Position numbers and translations under genes: made by a program
Shown: piece by piece, positions 53,638-61,297 of the stretch
How positions within the stretch are numbered: the first letter of the stretch is position 1
Layout: every line of letters begins with the position of its first letter
The notes under the pieces: model-generated
Told to the model about the DNA's origin: nothing
What the model saw: the letters and a program-made list of their open reading frames with translations, nothing else
Databases searched by the model: none
Source of the DNA: Serratia nematodiphila DZ0503SBS1
GTDB lineage: Bacteria; Pseudomonadota; Gammaproteobacteria; Enterobacterales; Enterobacteriaceae
Length of the DNA: 64,000 bases
Assembly: GCF_000738675.1 (NCBI RefSeq)
Contig: NZ_JPUX01000002.1
Span: forward strand, 1-64,000
Reading direction: 5' to 3'

Positions 53638-54108
53638 ATGACACACTCTCTGCATAACGCCGCCCCGCGCGAAGCGCTCACCGACACCATCATGGCCGCC
53701 AAGATCCGCCTTAATCTGACGTTCGAAGCGCTGGCCGAGGGCACCGGCTTCAGCCTGGCGTTTGTCACCGCCGCTCTGCTGGGGCAGCATGCGCTGCCGG
53801 AACCGGCAGCGCGCACCGTGGCGGCCAAGCTGGGGCTGGATGAAGAAGCGGTGCAGCTGCTGCAAACCATCCCGCTGCGCGGCAGCATTCCCGGCGGCGT
53901 GCCGACCGACCCGACCATTTATCGTTTCTATGAAATGCTGCAGGTCTACGGCTCCACGCTGAAAGCGCTGGTGCACGAGCAGTTTGGCGACGGCATCATC
54001 AGCGCCATCAACTTCAAGCTGGATATCAAGAAGGTCGCCGATCCGGACGGCGGCGAACGCGCGGTGATCACCCTGGACGGCAAATACCTGCCGACCAAGC
54101 CTTTCTGA
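53638..54108 (+). CDS. cynS: CynS cyanase
   Basis: A 156-residue enzyme (the family length) that converts cyanate and bicarbonate to ammonia and carbon dioxide. The catalytic Arg, Glu and Ser are in TIYRFYEML and DGIISAINF. The N-terminal helix-turn-helix-like domain ([24 protein letters not shown]) is normal for cyanases. E. coli cynX, the third gene, is absent here and is replaced by topAI-yjhQ. Confidence 0.97.
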   Translation: MTHSLHNAAPREALTDTIMAAKIRLNLTFEALAEGTGFSLAFVTAALLGQHALPEPAARTVAAKLGLDEEAVQLLQTIPLRGSIPGGVPTDPTIYRFYEMLQVYGSTLKALVHEQFGDGIISAINFKLDIKKVADPDGGERAVITLDGKYLPTKPF

Positions 54109-54143
54109 TTGGCCTTTCGCCGGCGGCCCGCGTCGCCGGCAAA

Positions 54144-54172
54144 TTGACAGCCAACCGGCCATTGACTACATT
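54144..54172 (+). promoter_or_regulatory. Promoter of topAI-yjhQ
   Basis: A consensus -35 TTGACA (54144-54149), a 17-bp spacer and -10 TACATT (54167-54172) predict a start near 54179. This gives topAI a leader of about 160 nt. Confidence 0.8.
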
Positions 54173-54182
54173 AACTGCGCTT

Positions 54183-54203
54183 AAACGCCGTCCTGGCGTT
54201 TTT
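54183..54203 (+). terminator. Hairpin with T-run: cynTS terminator at the topAI mRNA 5' end
   Basis: Stem AAACGCC/GGCGTTT with a 5-nt loop and trailing Ts. It would end cynTS transcripts. Because it begins about 4 nt after the predicted topAI start, it would also form a 5' stem-loop on topAI mRNA without terminating it. Confidence 0.75.
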
Positions 54204-54220
54204 CACTGCCCGAGGCCTGT

Positions 54221-54247
54221 ATGTTGGAGATTGTAACCACCCGATAG
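54221..54247 (+). CDS. Putative 8-residue upstream ORF in the topAI leader
   Basis: ATG to TAG encodes MLEIVTTR, with GAGG 5 nt upstream as ribosome site. Its first codons (TGTTGGAGAT, 54222-54231) are complementary to the topAI initiation region ATCTCCCAACA (54332-54342), allowing one bulged base. The pairing would hide the topAI start. Translation or stalling on the small ORF would free it. E. coli topAI is reported to be controlled by such an upstream ORF (toiL) that senses ribosome-targeting drugs. Whether this peptide is homologous to ToiL was not determined. Confidence 0.6.
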   Translation: MLEIVTTR

Positions 54248-54341
54248 TCGCTTCCTTGCCGCATGGCGAGGGACTCTGACGTATCCGACGCGCGTTTGCG
54301 CGGGGATGCGCGTATCTGGGGTTATTACAGGATCTCCCAAC

Positions 54342-54599
54342 ATGAACATTTCCAAAGCGGAACAACGCGTGCTGCACGTGTTGGCCAAAGGCGGCTATAT
54401 CGCCTTCACCCGCAACGACGCCGGTCGCGTCACCCACGTCGAATGCTACACCCGCGAAGGGCTCGGCCTGGCCGACTGCTCGCTGGCCGTTTTCACCAAG
54501 CTCAAAACCAAACGCCTGATCCTCTCTCGCCTGGGGCGCCCTTATCGCGTCACCTTCACCGGGCTCAAGGCCGTGCGTGCGCAGCTGGATAACCGTTAA
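54342..54599 (+). CDS. topAI: TopAI (YjhX) toxin, topoisomerase I inhibitor family
   Basis: An 85-residue protein, exactly the E. coli YjhX length, sharing MNxSxxEQxxLHVLAKG at the start, SVECYSREGL-like [27 protein letters not shown], and the identical end VRAQLDNR. E. coli TopAI inhibits topoisomerase I and is neutralised by YjhQ. AGGA lies 9 nt before the ATG, within the sequence predicted to pair with the upstream ORF. A yjhQ-like gene follows after 62 nt. Confidence 0.9.
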   Translation: MNISKAEQRVLHVLAKGGYIAFTRNDAGRVTHVECYTREGLGLADCSLAVFTKLKTKRLILSRLGRPYRVTFTGLKAVRAQLDNR

Positions 54600-54661
54600 T
54601 CATCGATACCGGCCGGGCAGCCAGCCCGGTCGGCTCAGCCTTATTGAATCAGGATACAACC

Positions 54662-55168
54662 ATGAACATCACGTTACGCCACGAAACGCCGGCCGACGTC
54701 GGCGCCATCGCCACCCTGACCGCCGCCGCATTCCTGCACGCCGAACACAGCAGCCACACCGAGCAGTTTATCGTCAATGCGCTACGCGCGGCGGGAGCCC
54801 TCACCCTGTCGCTGGTCGCCGAACGCAATGGCACACCGATCGGGCACGCGTCCGTCTCACCGGTCGTGCTCAGCAACGGCGCCGTCGGTTGGTACGGGCT
54901 GGCGCCGGTATCGGTGCTGCCGGCCTGTCAGAACCAGGGGATCGGCAGCCGCCTGATCCGCCAACTGCTGGCCGAGCTGCAGGAACGCGGCGCCGCAGGC
55001 TGCGTAGTGCTGGGCGAGCCGAACTATTACGGCCGTTTCGGCTTCCAGGCGCAGACCGCGCTGACCCTGCCGGGCGTACCGCAAGCCTACTTCCGCGCCA
55101 TCGCCTTCCAGGGCGTTCTGCCGTGCGCGGAAGTCGCATTCCACGCTGCGTTTAACGCCAAAGCGTAA
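54662..55168 (+). CDS. yjhQ: YjhQ-like GNAT acetyltransferase, probable TopAI antitoxin
   Basis: A 168-residue GNAT-fold protein with the acetyl-CoA motif QNQGIGSRLIRQLL (about residues 86-99) and the GWYGLAPVSVLP strand typical of the YjhQ/YhbS branch. Its position directly after topAI and the E. coli pairing support an antitoxin role; N-acetyltransferase activity is possible. AGGAT precedes the ATG. E. coli yjhP, the third gene of that operon, is missing. Confidence 0.85.
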   Translation: MNITLRHETPADVGAIATLTAAAFLHAEHSSHTEQFIVNALRAAGALTLSLVAERNGTPIGHASVSPVVLSNGAVGWYGLAPVSVLPACQNQGIGSRLIRQLLAELQERGAAGCVVLGEPNYYGRFGFQAQTALTLPGVPQAYFRAIAFQGVLPCAEVAFHAAFNAKA

Positions 55169-55176
55169 CCCTGTTG

Positions 55177-55201
55177 CCGGCGCCGTCATGGCGCCGGTTT
55201 T
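55177..55201 (+). terminator. Rho-independent terminator of topAI-yjhQ
   Basis: Perfect stem CCGGCGCC/GGCGCCGG, 5-nt loop, then TTTT, 9 nt past the yjhQ stop. Confidence 0.88.
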
Positions 55202-55353
55202 CAGTCCCGTTCGCCATAACGCAAGACGGTCATCCCTTCTTCTTCCGCCGGGAAAAAAGTACTGTGCCAGGCGCTCAAACTCCGTTTCGCTCAGTGCAAA
55301 CGGGTTGCAGGATGGGTTTGCATAACGTTCTCCGGTCGTTGCCGGAGGGGGAT
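55201..55353 (-). pseudogene. Possible small decayed coding remnant
   Basis: On the minus strand one frame reads protein-like ANPSCNPFALSETEFERLAQYFF, and a second frame continues AEEEGMTVLRYGERD to a stop at 55201. The two join if one T is removed from the six-T run at 55254-55259. No good start codon lies in the first frame. It may be a truncated remnant of a small gene, or chance. The rest of 55169-55491 holds only hairpins. Confidence 0.25.
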
Positions 55354-55380
55354 AAAAAAACCCGCCTGCCGGCGGGTTTT
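55354..55380. terminator. Bidirectional terminator
   Basis: Stem AAACCCGCC/GGCGGGTTT with a TGCC loop, A-run on the left and T-run on the right. It probably ends the LysR gene transcribed leftward from 56388. A smaller hairpin CACCCTT/AAGGGTG lies at 55404-55422. Confidence 0.8.
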
Positions 55381-55491
55381 TATTGGCGACACACGCGCTA
55401 CCCCACCCTTTGGAGAAGGGTGATAATAATTAGCGCGAATGAGCGGTAGGATTTTTTCATAGTTAATGAATATGACAACCGTACGCCGTTG

Positions 55492-56388
55492 TCAATTCGC
55501 CGTCATCAATCCCTGTTCTCGCACAAACTCGGTGAATAAACTCACTTTCTGCTGCACATGCCGGCGCGTCGGGTAAACCGCGAAGACCTGATGCACGTCG
55601 GCAATCTGTTCAGGGAACAGCCGCACCAGCCTGCCGGCGGCGATCTCGGGATCCGCCACGAACGACGGCAGCGAACCGATGCCCAATCCCGCCACCAACA
55701 TATCCCGCAGCATCAGGCTGTTGTTGGCGATCAACCGGGGAGTGAACGCCACGCTCAGGCTCTCCTCGCCGGCGGTGAACTGCCACTGCCCCGGCCTTTC
55801 CGCCAGGGAATAGGCCAGACAGCTGTGTCGCTGTAATTCATTCGGCGTTTGCGGCATGCCGTGCTGCGCCAAATAGCCGGGCGCGGCGCAAATTCGCTGG
55901 TGCACTTCACCCAGCGCCCGGGCGCTGAGGGAAGAGTCCGGCAGCCGTCGGCGAATGCGCAAGGAAATATCGAAACCAGCCGCCACTACGTCCAATACCC
56001 TGTCGTCCAGCGTCAGTTCCACCTGCAACTGCGGGTAACGTTGCATAAACAGCGGCAACAGCGGCGACAGCACCGTCAGGCCGAATGAGAGCGGCGCATT
56101 GACCCGCAGCGTGCCGGAGACCTGCTGCGCGCTGGCGGCAACCGTCTGTTCCAGCGCGTCGAACTCGCCGAGCAACCGACAGGCTTCCTGGTAATAGATC
56201 TGCCCGGCTTCGGTCAGGCTCATGCTGCGGGTGGTGCGCACGAGCAACAGCGTCCCCAACCGGCTTTCCAACTGCTTAATCTGCTTGCTCAACGCCGCCG
56301 GGGTGATCGCCAGATCCTCCGCCGCCTTATAGAAACTGTTGCGCTCAACCACGCGGCGAAAGGCGCGCATCGTCAGTAGCACGTCCAT
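55492..56388 (-). CDS. LysR-family regulator
   Basis: A 298-residue LysR protein with the winged helix FYKAAEDLAITPAALSKQIKQLESRLG near residues 18-44 and the effector domain GTLRVNAPLSFGLTVLSPLLPLFMQRYPQLQVELTLDDR, of the DhcR/AaeR-like group that often controls divergent catabolic or efflux genes. It is divergent from the secreted isochorismatase-fold gene 132 bp away, the likely target. The gap contains AT-rich imperfect dyads around 56400-56425. Confidence 0.9.
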   Translation of the reverse strand: MDVLLTMRAFRRVVERNSFYKAAEDLAITPAALSKQIKQLESRLGTLLLVRTTRSMSLTEAGQIYYQEACRLLGEFDALEQTVAASAQQVSGTLRVNAPLSFGLTVLSPLLPLFMQRYPQLQVELTLDDRVLDVVAAGFDISLRIRRRLPDSSLSARALGEVHQRICAAPGYLAQHGMPQTPNELQRHSCLAYSLAERPGQWQFTAGEESLSVAFTPRLIANNSLMLRDMLVAGLGIGSLPSFVADPEIAAGRLVRLFPEQIADVHQVFAVYPTRRHVQQKVSLFTEFVREQGLMTAN

Positions 56389-56520
56389 ATTATGTCCTGA
56401 TAGTTAATTATAAATTCAATAAAACACAGATTATTAACCCCAACAACCTAAGTAGACTTTATCCAACCGCTTCCCTGAGTGGTAAGTGAATTTAATCTAC
56501 TGATAATCATGGAATTAATA

Positions 56521-57258
56521 ATGAAAAAGACCCTGTTCGCCCTGATGCTCGGCCTGAGCGCCGCCACCGCCACCGCCCCCGTCGCCGCGCTGGCGCAATC
56601 CCCCGCCGCCGATAGCCGCCAGGCGGGTTATGTGCAGCCGCTGACCGCCGACAACAGCCTGTTGCTGTTGGTCGATCTGCAGGACATGTTCGGCATGACC
56701 ATTTCCTCTATCGATCAAACCAATCTGGTGAATAACGCCGCCGGCATCGCCAAGGCCGCCAAAGTGTTCAACGTGCCGACCATTCTGGCCTCGGCCAACG
56801 CCAAAAGCTTCGCCGGGCCGGTATTCCAGCAGGTGACGCAGGCACGCCCGGACCTGCAGGTGTACGACCGCACCGCCATCAACGTCTGGCAGGATCGGCG
56901 CGTGGTGGATCTGATCAAACAATCCGGCCGCAAGAAAATCATCATCGGCGGGCTGTGGACCGCCAGTTGCGTGATGTTGCCGGCGCTGTCCGCCCTGGGC
57001 GAGGGGTATGAGGTTTATATCCTGTCGGACGTCACCGGCGACATTACGCCAGACAGCCAAAACAACGCCATGCAGCGTCTGGTTCAGGCGGGCGCCACGC
57101 CCATCAACTGGGTAGCGTTGATGCTGGAATGGCAGCAGGACTGGAGCCGTAAAGCCACGGCGGGGGGCGTATTGCAGATCGCTCGCGACCACGGCGCCGC
57201 CTGGGGGATGGGCGCCAGCTACGCCGGGGCGATGAAGGTGGGCAGCGAGGCGAAATAG
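56521..57258 (+). CDS. Isochorismatase-fold hydrolase with signal peptide
   Basis: A 245-residue protein of the YcaC-like isochorismatase family. It has LLVDLQDMFG with the catalytic Asp (about residue 49), the RTAINVWQDRRVVD block and GLWTASCVMLPALSALGEGYEVY with the catalytic Cys. An N-terminal signal peptide (MKKTLFALMLGLSAATATAPVAALAQS) implies export, unusual because most relatives are cytosolic. The start at 56521 begins this signal; the longer frame adds unlikely residues. Substrate unknown. It is probably controlled by the divergent LysR gene. Confidence 0.87.
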   Translation: MKKTLFALMLGLSAATATAPVAALAQSPAADSRQAGYVQPLTADNSLLLLVDLQDMFGMTISSIDQTNLVNNAAGIAKAAKVFNVPTILASANAKSFAGPVFQQVTQARPDLQVYDRTAINVWQDRRVVDLIKQSGRKKIIIGGLWTASCVMLPALSALGEGYEVYILSDVTGDITPDSQNNAMQRLVQAGATPINWVALMLEWQQDWSRKATAGGVLQIARDHGAAWGMGASYAGAMKVGSEAK

Positions 57259-57265
57259 CGGGTGA

Positions 57266-57289
57266 AAGCCCGCCAGCGGCGGGCTTTTT
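57266..57289. terminator. Terminator after the isochorismatase-fold gene
   Basis: Stem AAGCCCGCC/GGCGGGCTT, AGC loop, then Ts. It lies between convergent genes. Confidence 0.85.
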
Positions 57290-57290
57290 C

Positions 57291-57638
57291 TCAGGTACGG
57301 TGATAACAACGGCTATCCTGCGGCGCCTGGTCGCGACTTTCCAGCCCGTAGTCCCGCACCACCTCCGCCACCCGCAGGCGATACTGCGCCAGCACCTCGC
57401 CACGGCCGCGCGCCTGCGCCGCCCGGTGCTGCTCGAGATTGCGCCACTGCTGCACCGCCGCCTCGTCGCGCCAGAAGGAGAGCGACAGCAGGCGCGCAGG
57501 ATCGGCCAGGCTTTGAAAGCGCTCGATGGAAATGAATCCGTCGATCTGCGCCAGCAGCGGCTTCAGCTCCGCCGCCAACGTCAGATAGGTATCGCGCTGC
57601 CCGTCGGCAGCCTGCAGTTCAAAAATCACGGCAATCAT
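57291..57638 (-). CDS. Antibiotic-biosynthesis-monooxygenase (ABM) domain protein
   Basis: A 115-residue protein with the ABM ferredoxin-like fold: an IAVIFELQAADGQRDTYL start, then LAAELKPLLAQIDGFISIERFQSL and LLSLSFWRDEAAVQQWRNLEQHRAAQARGR. The family contains small heme- or quinol-type monooxygenases and stress proteins; the substrate is unknown. It is 175 bp from the divergent ArsR-family gene. Confidence 0.85.
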   Translation of the reverse strand: MIAVIFELQAADGQRDTYLTLAAELKPLLAQIDGFISIERFQSLADPARLLSLSFWRDEAAVQQWRNLEQHRAAQARGRGEVLAQYRLRVAEVVRDYGLESRDQAPQDSRCYHRT

Positions 57639-57790
57639 CCTCGTCTCCTCTCAACGGTAAAATTCCGGCACGCGCGCATTGAGCGAACGGCGCCACTGCA
57701 CCGATTTCAGCGCCCGCTCATCAATATCCAGCGGACACGGGCGCACAGCACCAGAATGCGATAGCCACAGGCTAGCGATGGACGCGCCGT

Positions 57791-57816
57791 CATACTTCGT
57801 CTAACCTCGAAGTATG
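57791..57816. promoter_or_regulatory. Inverted repeat overlapping the ArsR-family start codon
   Basis: CATACTTCG (57791-57799) and CGAAGTATG (57808-57816) are perfect complements 8 nt apart. The last three bases of the right arm are the ATG of the regulator. This geometry indicates an autoregulatory operator and perhaps leaderless translation, as no normal ribosome site is visible. Confidence 0.75.
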
Positions 57817-58497
57817 CATAACATCGAGATAGAAGATCGTTTAGCGGCGCTGAGCGCCGCCATCGCCGACCGCACCCGGGCGCGCATGCTGTGCCTGTTG
57901 ATGGACGGGCGCGCCTACACCGCCACCGAGCTCAGCGCGGCGGTCGAGGTCGCCCCGTCTACCGCCAGCGCACACCTGGCGAAGCTGCTGGAGCAGCGGC
58001 TGATTGCCTGCGTCAAACAGGGGCGCTATCGCTATTTTCGGCTGGCCGGGCAACCGGTGGCCGCAGCGCTGGAGGGTCTGATGGCGCTGGCGGGCGTGCC
58101 GCGCCCGTCGGTGAAAAGCAGCACGCCCACCTCGCTGCAATATGCCCGCACCTGTTACGACCATATGGCGGGCGAGGTGGCGGTGAAGCTGCACGATCGG
58201 CTGCATGCGCTGAACTGGCTGACCGGCGAAGAAGACTACCGGTTAAGCGACGTCGGTCAGGCCGCGCTGGCGCGGCTGGGCGTCGATTGCTCCCCCGCTC
58301 CCACCCGCCGCCGCTTCGCCTGCGGCTGCCTGGACTGGAGCGAACGCCGCTCTCACCTCGGTGGCGCGCTGGGCGCCGCGCTGTTAGCCGCCTTTATCCA
58401 ACGCGGCTGGATCGTCCGCCGGCTCGACAGCCGCGAACTGCAGCTGCCCCCCGCCGGTAAAAAAGCGCTGGCCGCACATTTTGACCTCACGGTGTAA
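57814..58497 (+). CDS. ArsR-family winged-helix regulator with C-terminal domain
   Basis: A 227-residue regulator. Residues 1-95 form an ArsR helix-turn-helix (RARMLCLLMDGRAYTATELSAAVEVAPSTASAHLAKLLEQRLI). The remaining 130 residues form a second domain with ARTCYDHMAGEVAVKLHDRL and an RRFACGCLDWSERRSHLGGALGAALL patch containing two cysteines. This long type is unlike the short metal sensors; electrophile or redox sensing through the cysteines is possible. A downstream GST gene (74 nt) in the same direction could be in its operon. Confidence 0.85.
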   Translation: MHNIEIEDRLAALSAAIADRTRARMLCLLMDGRAYTATELSAAVEVAPSTASAHLAKLLEQRLIACVKQGRYRYFRLAGQPVAAALEGLMALAGVPRPSVKSSTPTSLQYARTCYDHMAGEVAVKLHDRLHALNWLTGEEDYRLSDVGQAALARLGVDCSPAPTRRRFACGCLDWSERRSHLGGALGAALLAAFIQRGWIVRRLDSRELQLPPAGKKALAAHFDLTV

Positions 58498-58571
58498 CCC
58501 GGCGGCGGGGTAGTTTTACTGCAATACTCAAGGGGTACGCTTAAGCGACCCCGCCAACCCGAGGAGTTTCC

Positions 58572-59279
58572 ATGCTCGATTCCACCCAATTCCCGATCGT
58601 CAAACGCTGGCCGGCTCAGCACCCGGAACGGCTGCAGCTCTACTCTCTGCCGACGCCGAACGGCGTCAAAGTGTCCATCATGCTGGAAGAGATCGGCCTG
58701 CCTTATGAAGCGCACCTGATCGACATCGGCAACAACGAGACCTGGACGCCGGAATTCCTGGCGCTGAACCCGAACGGCAAGATCCCGGCGATCATCGATC
58801 CCGACGGCCCCGGCGGCCGGCCGCTGCCGCTGTTCGAATCCGGCGCCATTCTGCTCTACCTGGCGGAAAAGAGCGGGCGTTTCTTGCCGCAGGATCCGGC
58901 GCAGCGTTACGAAACCATTCAGTGGGTGTTCTTCCAGATGGCCGCCGTCGGCCCAATGTTCGGCCAGCTCGGTTTCTTCCACAAATTCGCCGGGCGCGAA
59001 TATGAAGACAAGCGGCCGCTGGAGCGTTACAAGAATGAATCGAAACGCCTGCTCGGCGTATTGGAAACGCGCCTTGACGGCCGCGACTGGATCATGGGCG
59101 CGGACTACACCATCGCCGATATCTCGCTGCTGGGCTGGGTGCGTAACCTGATCGGCTTCTATGAGGCGCGCGAGCTGGTGGCGTTCGACAGTTTCCCGCG
59201 CGTCGCGCAGTGGCTGGAGCGCGGTTTGGCGCGGCCGGCGGTGCAGCGCGGGCTGGCTATCCCGGCGCGCGCGGCCTGA
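58572..59279 (+). CDS. Glutathione S-transferase family protein
   Basis: A 235-residue GST with a thioredoxin-like N-domain (LQLYSLPTPNGVKVSIMLEEIGLPYEAHLIDIG, NPNGKIPAIIDPDG, FESGAILLYLAEKSG) and an alpha-helical C-domain. The pattern is that of the YfcG/YghU (nu) class, which act as disulfide-bond reductases with glutathione. A good GAGG site precedes the ATG. It follows the ArsR-family gene and may be regulated by it. Confidence 0.88.
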   Translation: MLDSTQFPIVKRWPAQHPERLQLYSLPTPNGVKVSIMLEEIGLPYEAHLIDIGNNETWTPEFLALNPNGKIPAIIDPDGPGGRPLPLFESGAILLYLAEKSGRFLPQDPAQRYETIQWVFFQMAAVGPMFGQLGFFHKFAGREYEDKRPLERYKNESKRLLGVLETRLDGRDWIMGADYTIADISLLGWVRNLIGFYEARELVAFDSFPRVAQWLERGLARPAVQRGLAIPARAA

Positions 59280-59318
59280 TCGTCAAACGGGATGGCCGCC
59301 GGGCCGTCCCGTCTTTCA

Positions 59319-59352
59319 TTGTCATAAAATTGTCATCCCTCTGCTCTACTCT
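59319..59352 (+). promoter_or_regulatory. Pho box and -10 of phoA
   Basis: Two TTGTCAT repeats (59319-59325 and 59330-59336) 11 bp apart form a PhoB box. A -10 TACTCT (59347-59352) follows 11 nt after the second GTCA, the same spacing as in E. coli phoA. There is no -35, as expected for PhoB-dependent promoters. Confidence 0.9.
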
Positions 59353-59410
59353 CCTTTCGTAACAATTTGATGTTATTTACATTGTTGTATTACGACAAGG
59401 AGCTTACCCC

Positions 59411-60838
59411 ATGCAACCTGCTGTATCTCTGATCGCCGGCGCCGTGCTGTCCGCCCTGCTCTGTTCCTCCGCCATCGCGGCGGAAACCTCGGCCAATGCC
59501 GATGGCCTGACCGAGCGCGCCGCGCGCGGCAACCTCGCCGAACCGGGCGGCGCCCGTCGTCTGGCCGGCGATCAGACCGCCGCGCTGAAGGCGTCGCTGT
59601 CGGACAAAACGGCGAAAAACGTGATCCTGCTGATCGGCGACGGCATGGGGGATTCCGAGATCACCGCCGCGCGCAACTACGCTGAAGGCGCAGGCGGTTA
59701 CTTCAAGGGCATCGACGCTCTGCCGCTGACCGGGCAATACACCCACTACTCGCTGGACAAGAAAACCCACAAGCCGGATTACGTGACCGATTCCGCCGCC
59801 TCCGCCACCGCCTGGGCCACCGGGGTGAAAACCTATAACGGCGCGCTCGGCGTGGACGTGAACGGCAAAGATCAGCCGACGCTGCTGGAGATCGCCAAGG
59901 CGGCCGGCAAGGCCACCGGCAACGTCTCCACCGCCGAGTTGCAAGACGCTACGCCGGCGGCGCTGGTGTCGCACGTCACCTCGCGCAAATGCTACGGCCC
60001 GGAGGAAACCAGCGAGAAATGCGCCGCTAACGCGCTGGAAAACGGTGGCCGCGGCTCCATCACCGAGCAGTTGCTGAAAACCCGCGCCGACGTCACGCTG
60101 GGCGGCGGCGCAAAGTCCTTCAACCAGCTGGCGAAAAGCGGCGAATGGCAAGGAAAATCGCTGAAAGATCAGGCGGCAGCGCAGGGTTACCAGTGGGTGA
60201 GCAACGCGGATGAGCTGCAGGCCGTTACGCTGGCCAACCAGCAAAAACCGCTGCTGGGTCTGTTCGCCGACGGCAACATGCCGGTGCGCTGGCTGGGGCC
60301 GAAAGCCAGCTATCACGGCAACCTCGACAAGCCGGCGGTAACCTGCGAAAACAACCCGGCGCGCACCGCGGCCACGCCAACGCTGGCGGCGATGACCGAA
60401 AAAGCGATCGCGCTGTTGAAAGATAACCCGAACGGCTTCTTCCTGCAGGTAGAGGGCGCGTCGATCGATAAGCAGGATCACGCCGCTAACCCGTGCGGGC
60501 AGATTGGTGAAACCGTCGATCTGGACGAAGCGGTGCAAAAAGCGCTGGCCTTCGCCCGCGCCGACGGCAACACGCTGGTGATCGTCACCGCCGACCATGC
60601 GCACGCCAGCCAGATCGTCGCCGCCGACGCCAAAGCGCCGGGCCTGACCCAGATGCTGACCACCAAAGACGGCGCGCCGATGACCCTCAGCTACGGCAAC
60701 TCGGAAGAAGAGTCGCAGGGGCACACTGGCACCCAATTGCGCGTCGCGGCCTACGGCCCGCACGCCGCCAACGTGGTGGGATTGACCGATCAGACCGATC
60801 TGTTCTTCACCATGCGCGATGCGATGGGCATCAAATAA
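59411..60838 (+). CDS. phoA: Alkaline phosphatase
   Basis: A 475-residue periplasmic phosphomonoesterase (E. coli 471). The signal peptide ends near SSAIAAE (about residue 24). The nucleophile Ser is in [15 protein letters not shown] (about residue 120), and metal ligands are in IGDGMGDSE, the [12 protein letters not shown] region and TADHAHAS. The cysteine pair in [16 protein letters not shown] matches the first disulfide. Its promoter has a Pho box, so expression should rise on phosphate starvation. Confidence 0.97.
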   Translation: MQPAVSLIAGAVLSALLCSSAIAAETSANADGLTERAARGNLAEPGGARRLAGDQTAALKASLSDKTAKNVILLIGDGMGDSEITAARNYAEGAGGYFKGIDALPLTGQYTHYSLDKKTHKPDYVTDSAASATAWATGVKTYNGALGVDVNGKDQPTLLEIAKAAGKATGNVSTAELQDATPAALVSHVTSRKCYGPEETSEKCAANALENGGRGSITEQLLKTRADVTLGGGAKSFNQLAKSGEWQGKSLKDQAAAQGYQWVSNADELQAVTLANQQKPLLGLFADGNMPVRWLGPKASYHGNLDKPAVTCENNPARTAATPTLAAMTEKAIALLKDNPNGFFLQVEGASIDKQDHAANPCGQIGETVDLDEAVQKALAFARADGNTLVIVTADHAHASQIVAADAKAPGLTQMLTTKDGAPMTLSYGNSEEESQGHTGTQLRVAAYGPHAANVVGLTDQTDLFFTMRDAMGIK

Positions 60839-60852
60839 CCGCCTTCTGCACG

Positions 60853-60880
60853 ATGGCCGCCCGCAACGGCGGCCATTTAT
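60853..60880 (+). terminator. Terminator of phoA
   Basis: Stem ATGGCCGCC/GGCGGCCAT with a 6-nt loop, then a T-rich stretch. Confidence 0.8.
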
Positions 60881-61297
60881 TATTGGTTACCGATAGGTAT
60901 TTGCAATTTAACCGCAATTATTGTGTGATAACGAAATAACGTTTAATTGCGCACAATTAACCCCCGAAAATAACGCGGTTATACAGCATCTCCTCCCTCT
61001 TTGTTTATTACTGCGACAACAACCGGCCTATTTTTGCTTATATTCATTTTTTTTAGTTACAAAAGTAGTTTTTAACATTCTCGCAAACAATAATACCCCG
61101 CCAGTAACGTGAACCGATCAATTTGCACCCGGACGGCCTGCAATAGTTCACTTTTCGTTAAAAACCCTATTAACAAAAAGGCATTATTGCTGCCTATCGG
61201 CTCACGCCGGGCGGTCGGCTTCATTATTTCCAGGGTAACTCCCGCTAAATTCTTTCACCTGCAATGAGTAGAATTTACACACAAGAGATTTAATTCA
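60881..61297. promoter_or_regulatory. AT-rich gene-free region before mqo
   Basis: About 420 bp without a supported gene. It contains two dyads: TTAATTG-CGCA-CAATTAA at 60943-60960, and CTTTTCGTTAA/TTAACAAAAAG at 61151-61180 (10 of 11 paired, 8-nt spacer). The second one carries GTTAA motifs that recall ArcA sites, but in inverted orientation. A long mqo leader or several regulator sites are likely. Confidence 0.45.

Noticed and set aside
54577..55155. 192-codon frame overlapping yjhQ
   Set aside because: Out-of-frame reading of yjhQ, rich in Arg and Gly; the GNAT frame is clearly the real one.
59390..60763. 457-codon open frame antisense to phoA
   Set aside because: Shadow of phoA codon bias, with no recognisable motif.
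60921..61112. 63-codon frame between phoA and mqo
   Set aside because: Low-complexity AT-rich sequence without a ribosome site; its start overlaps the dyad at 60943-60960.
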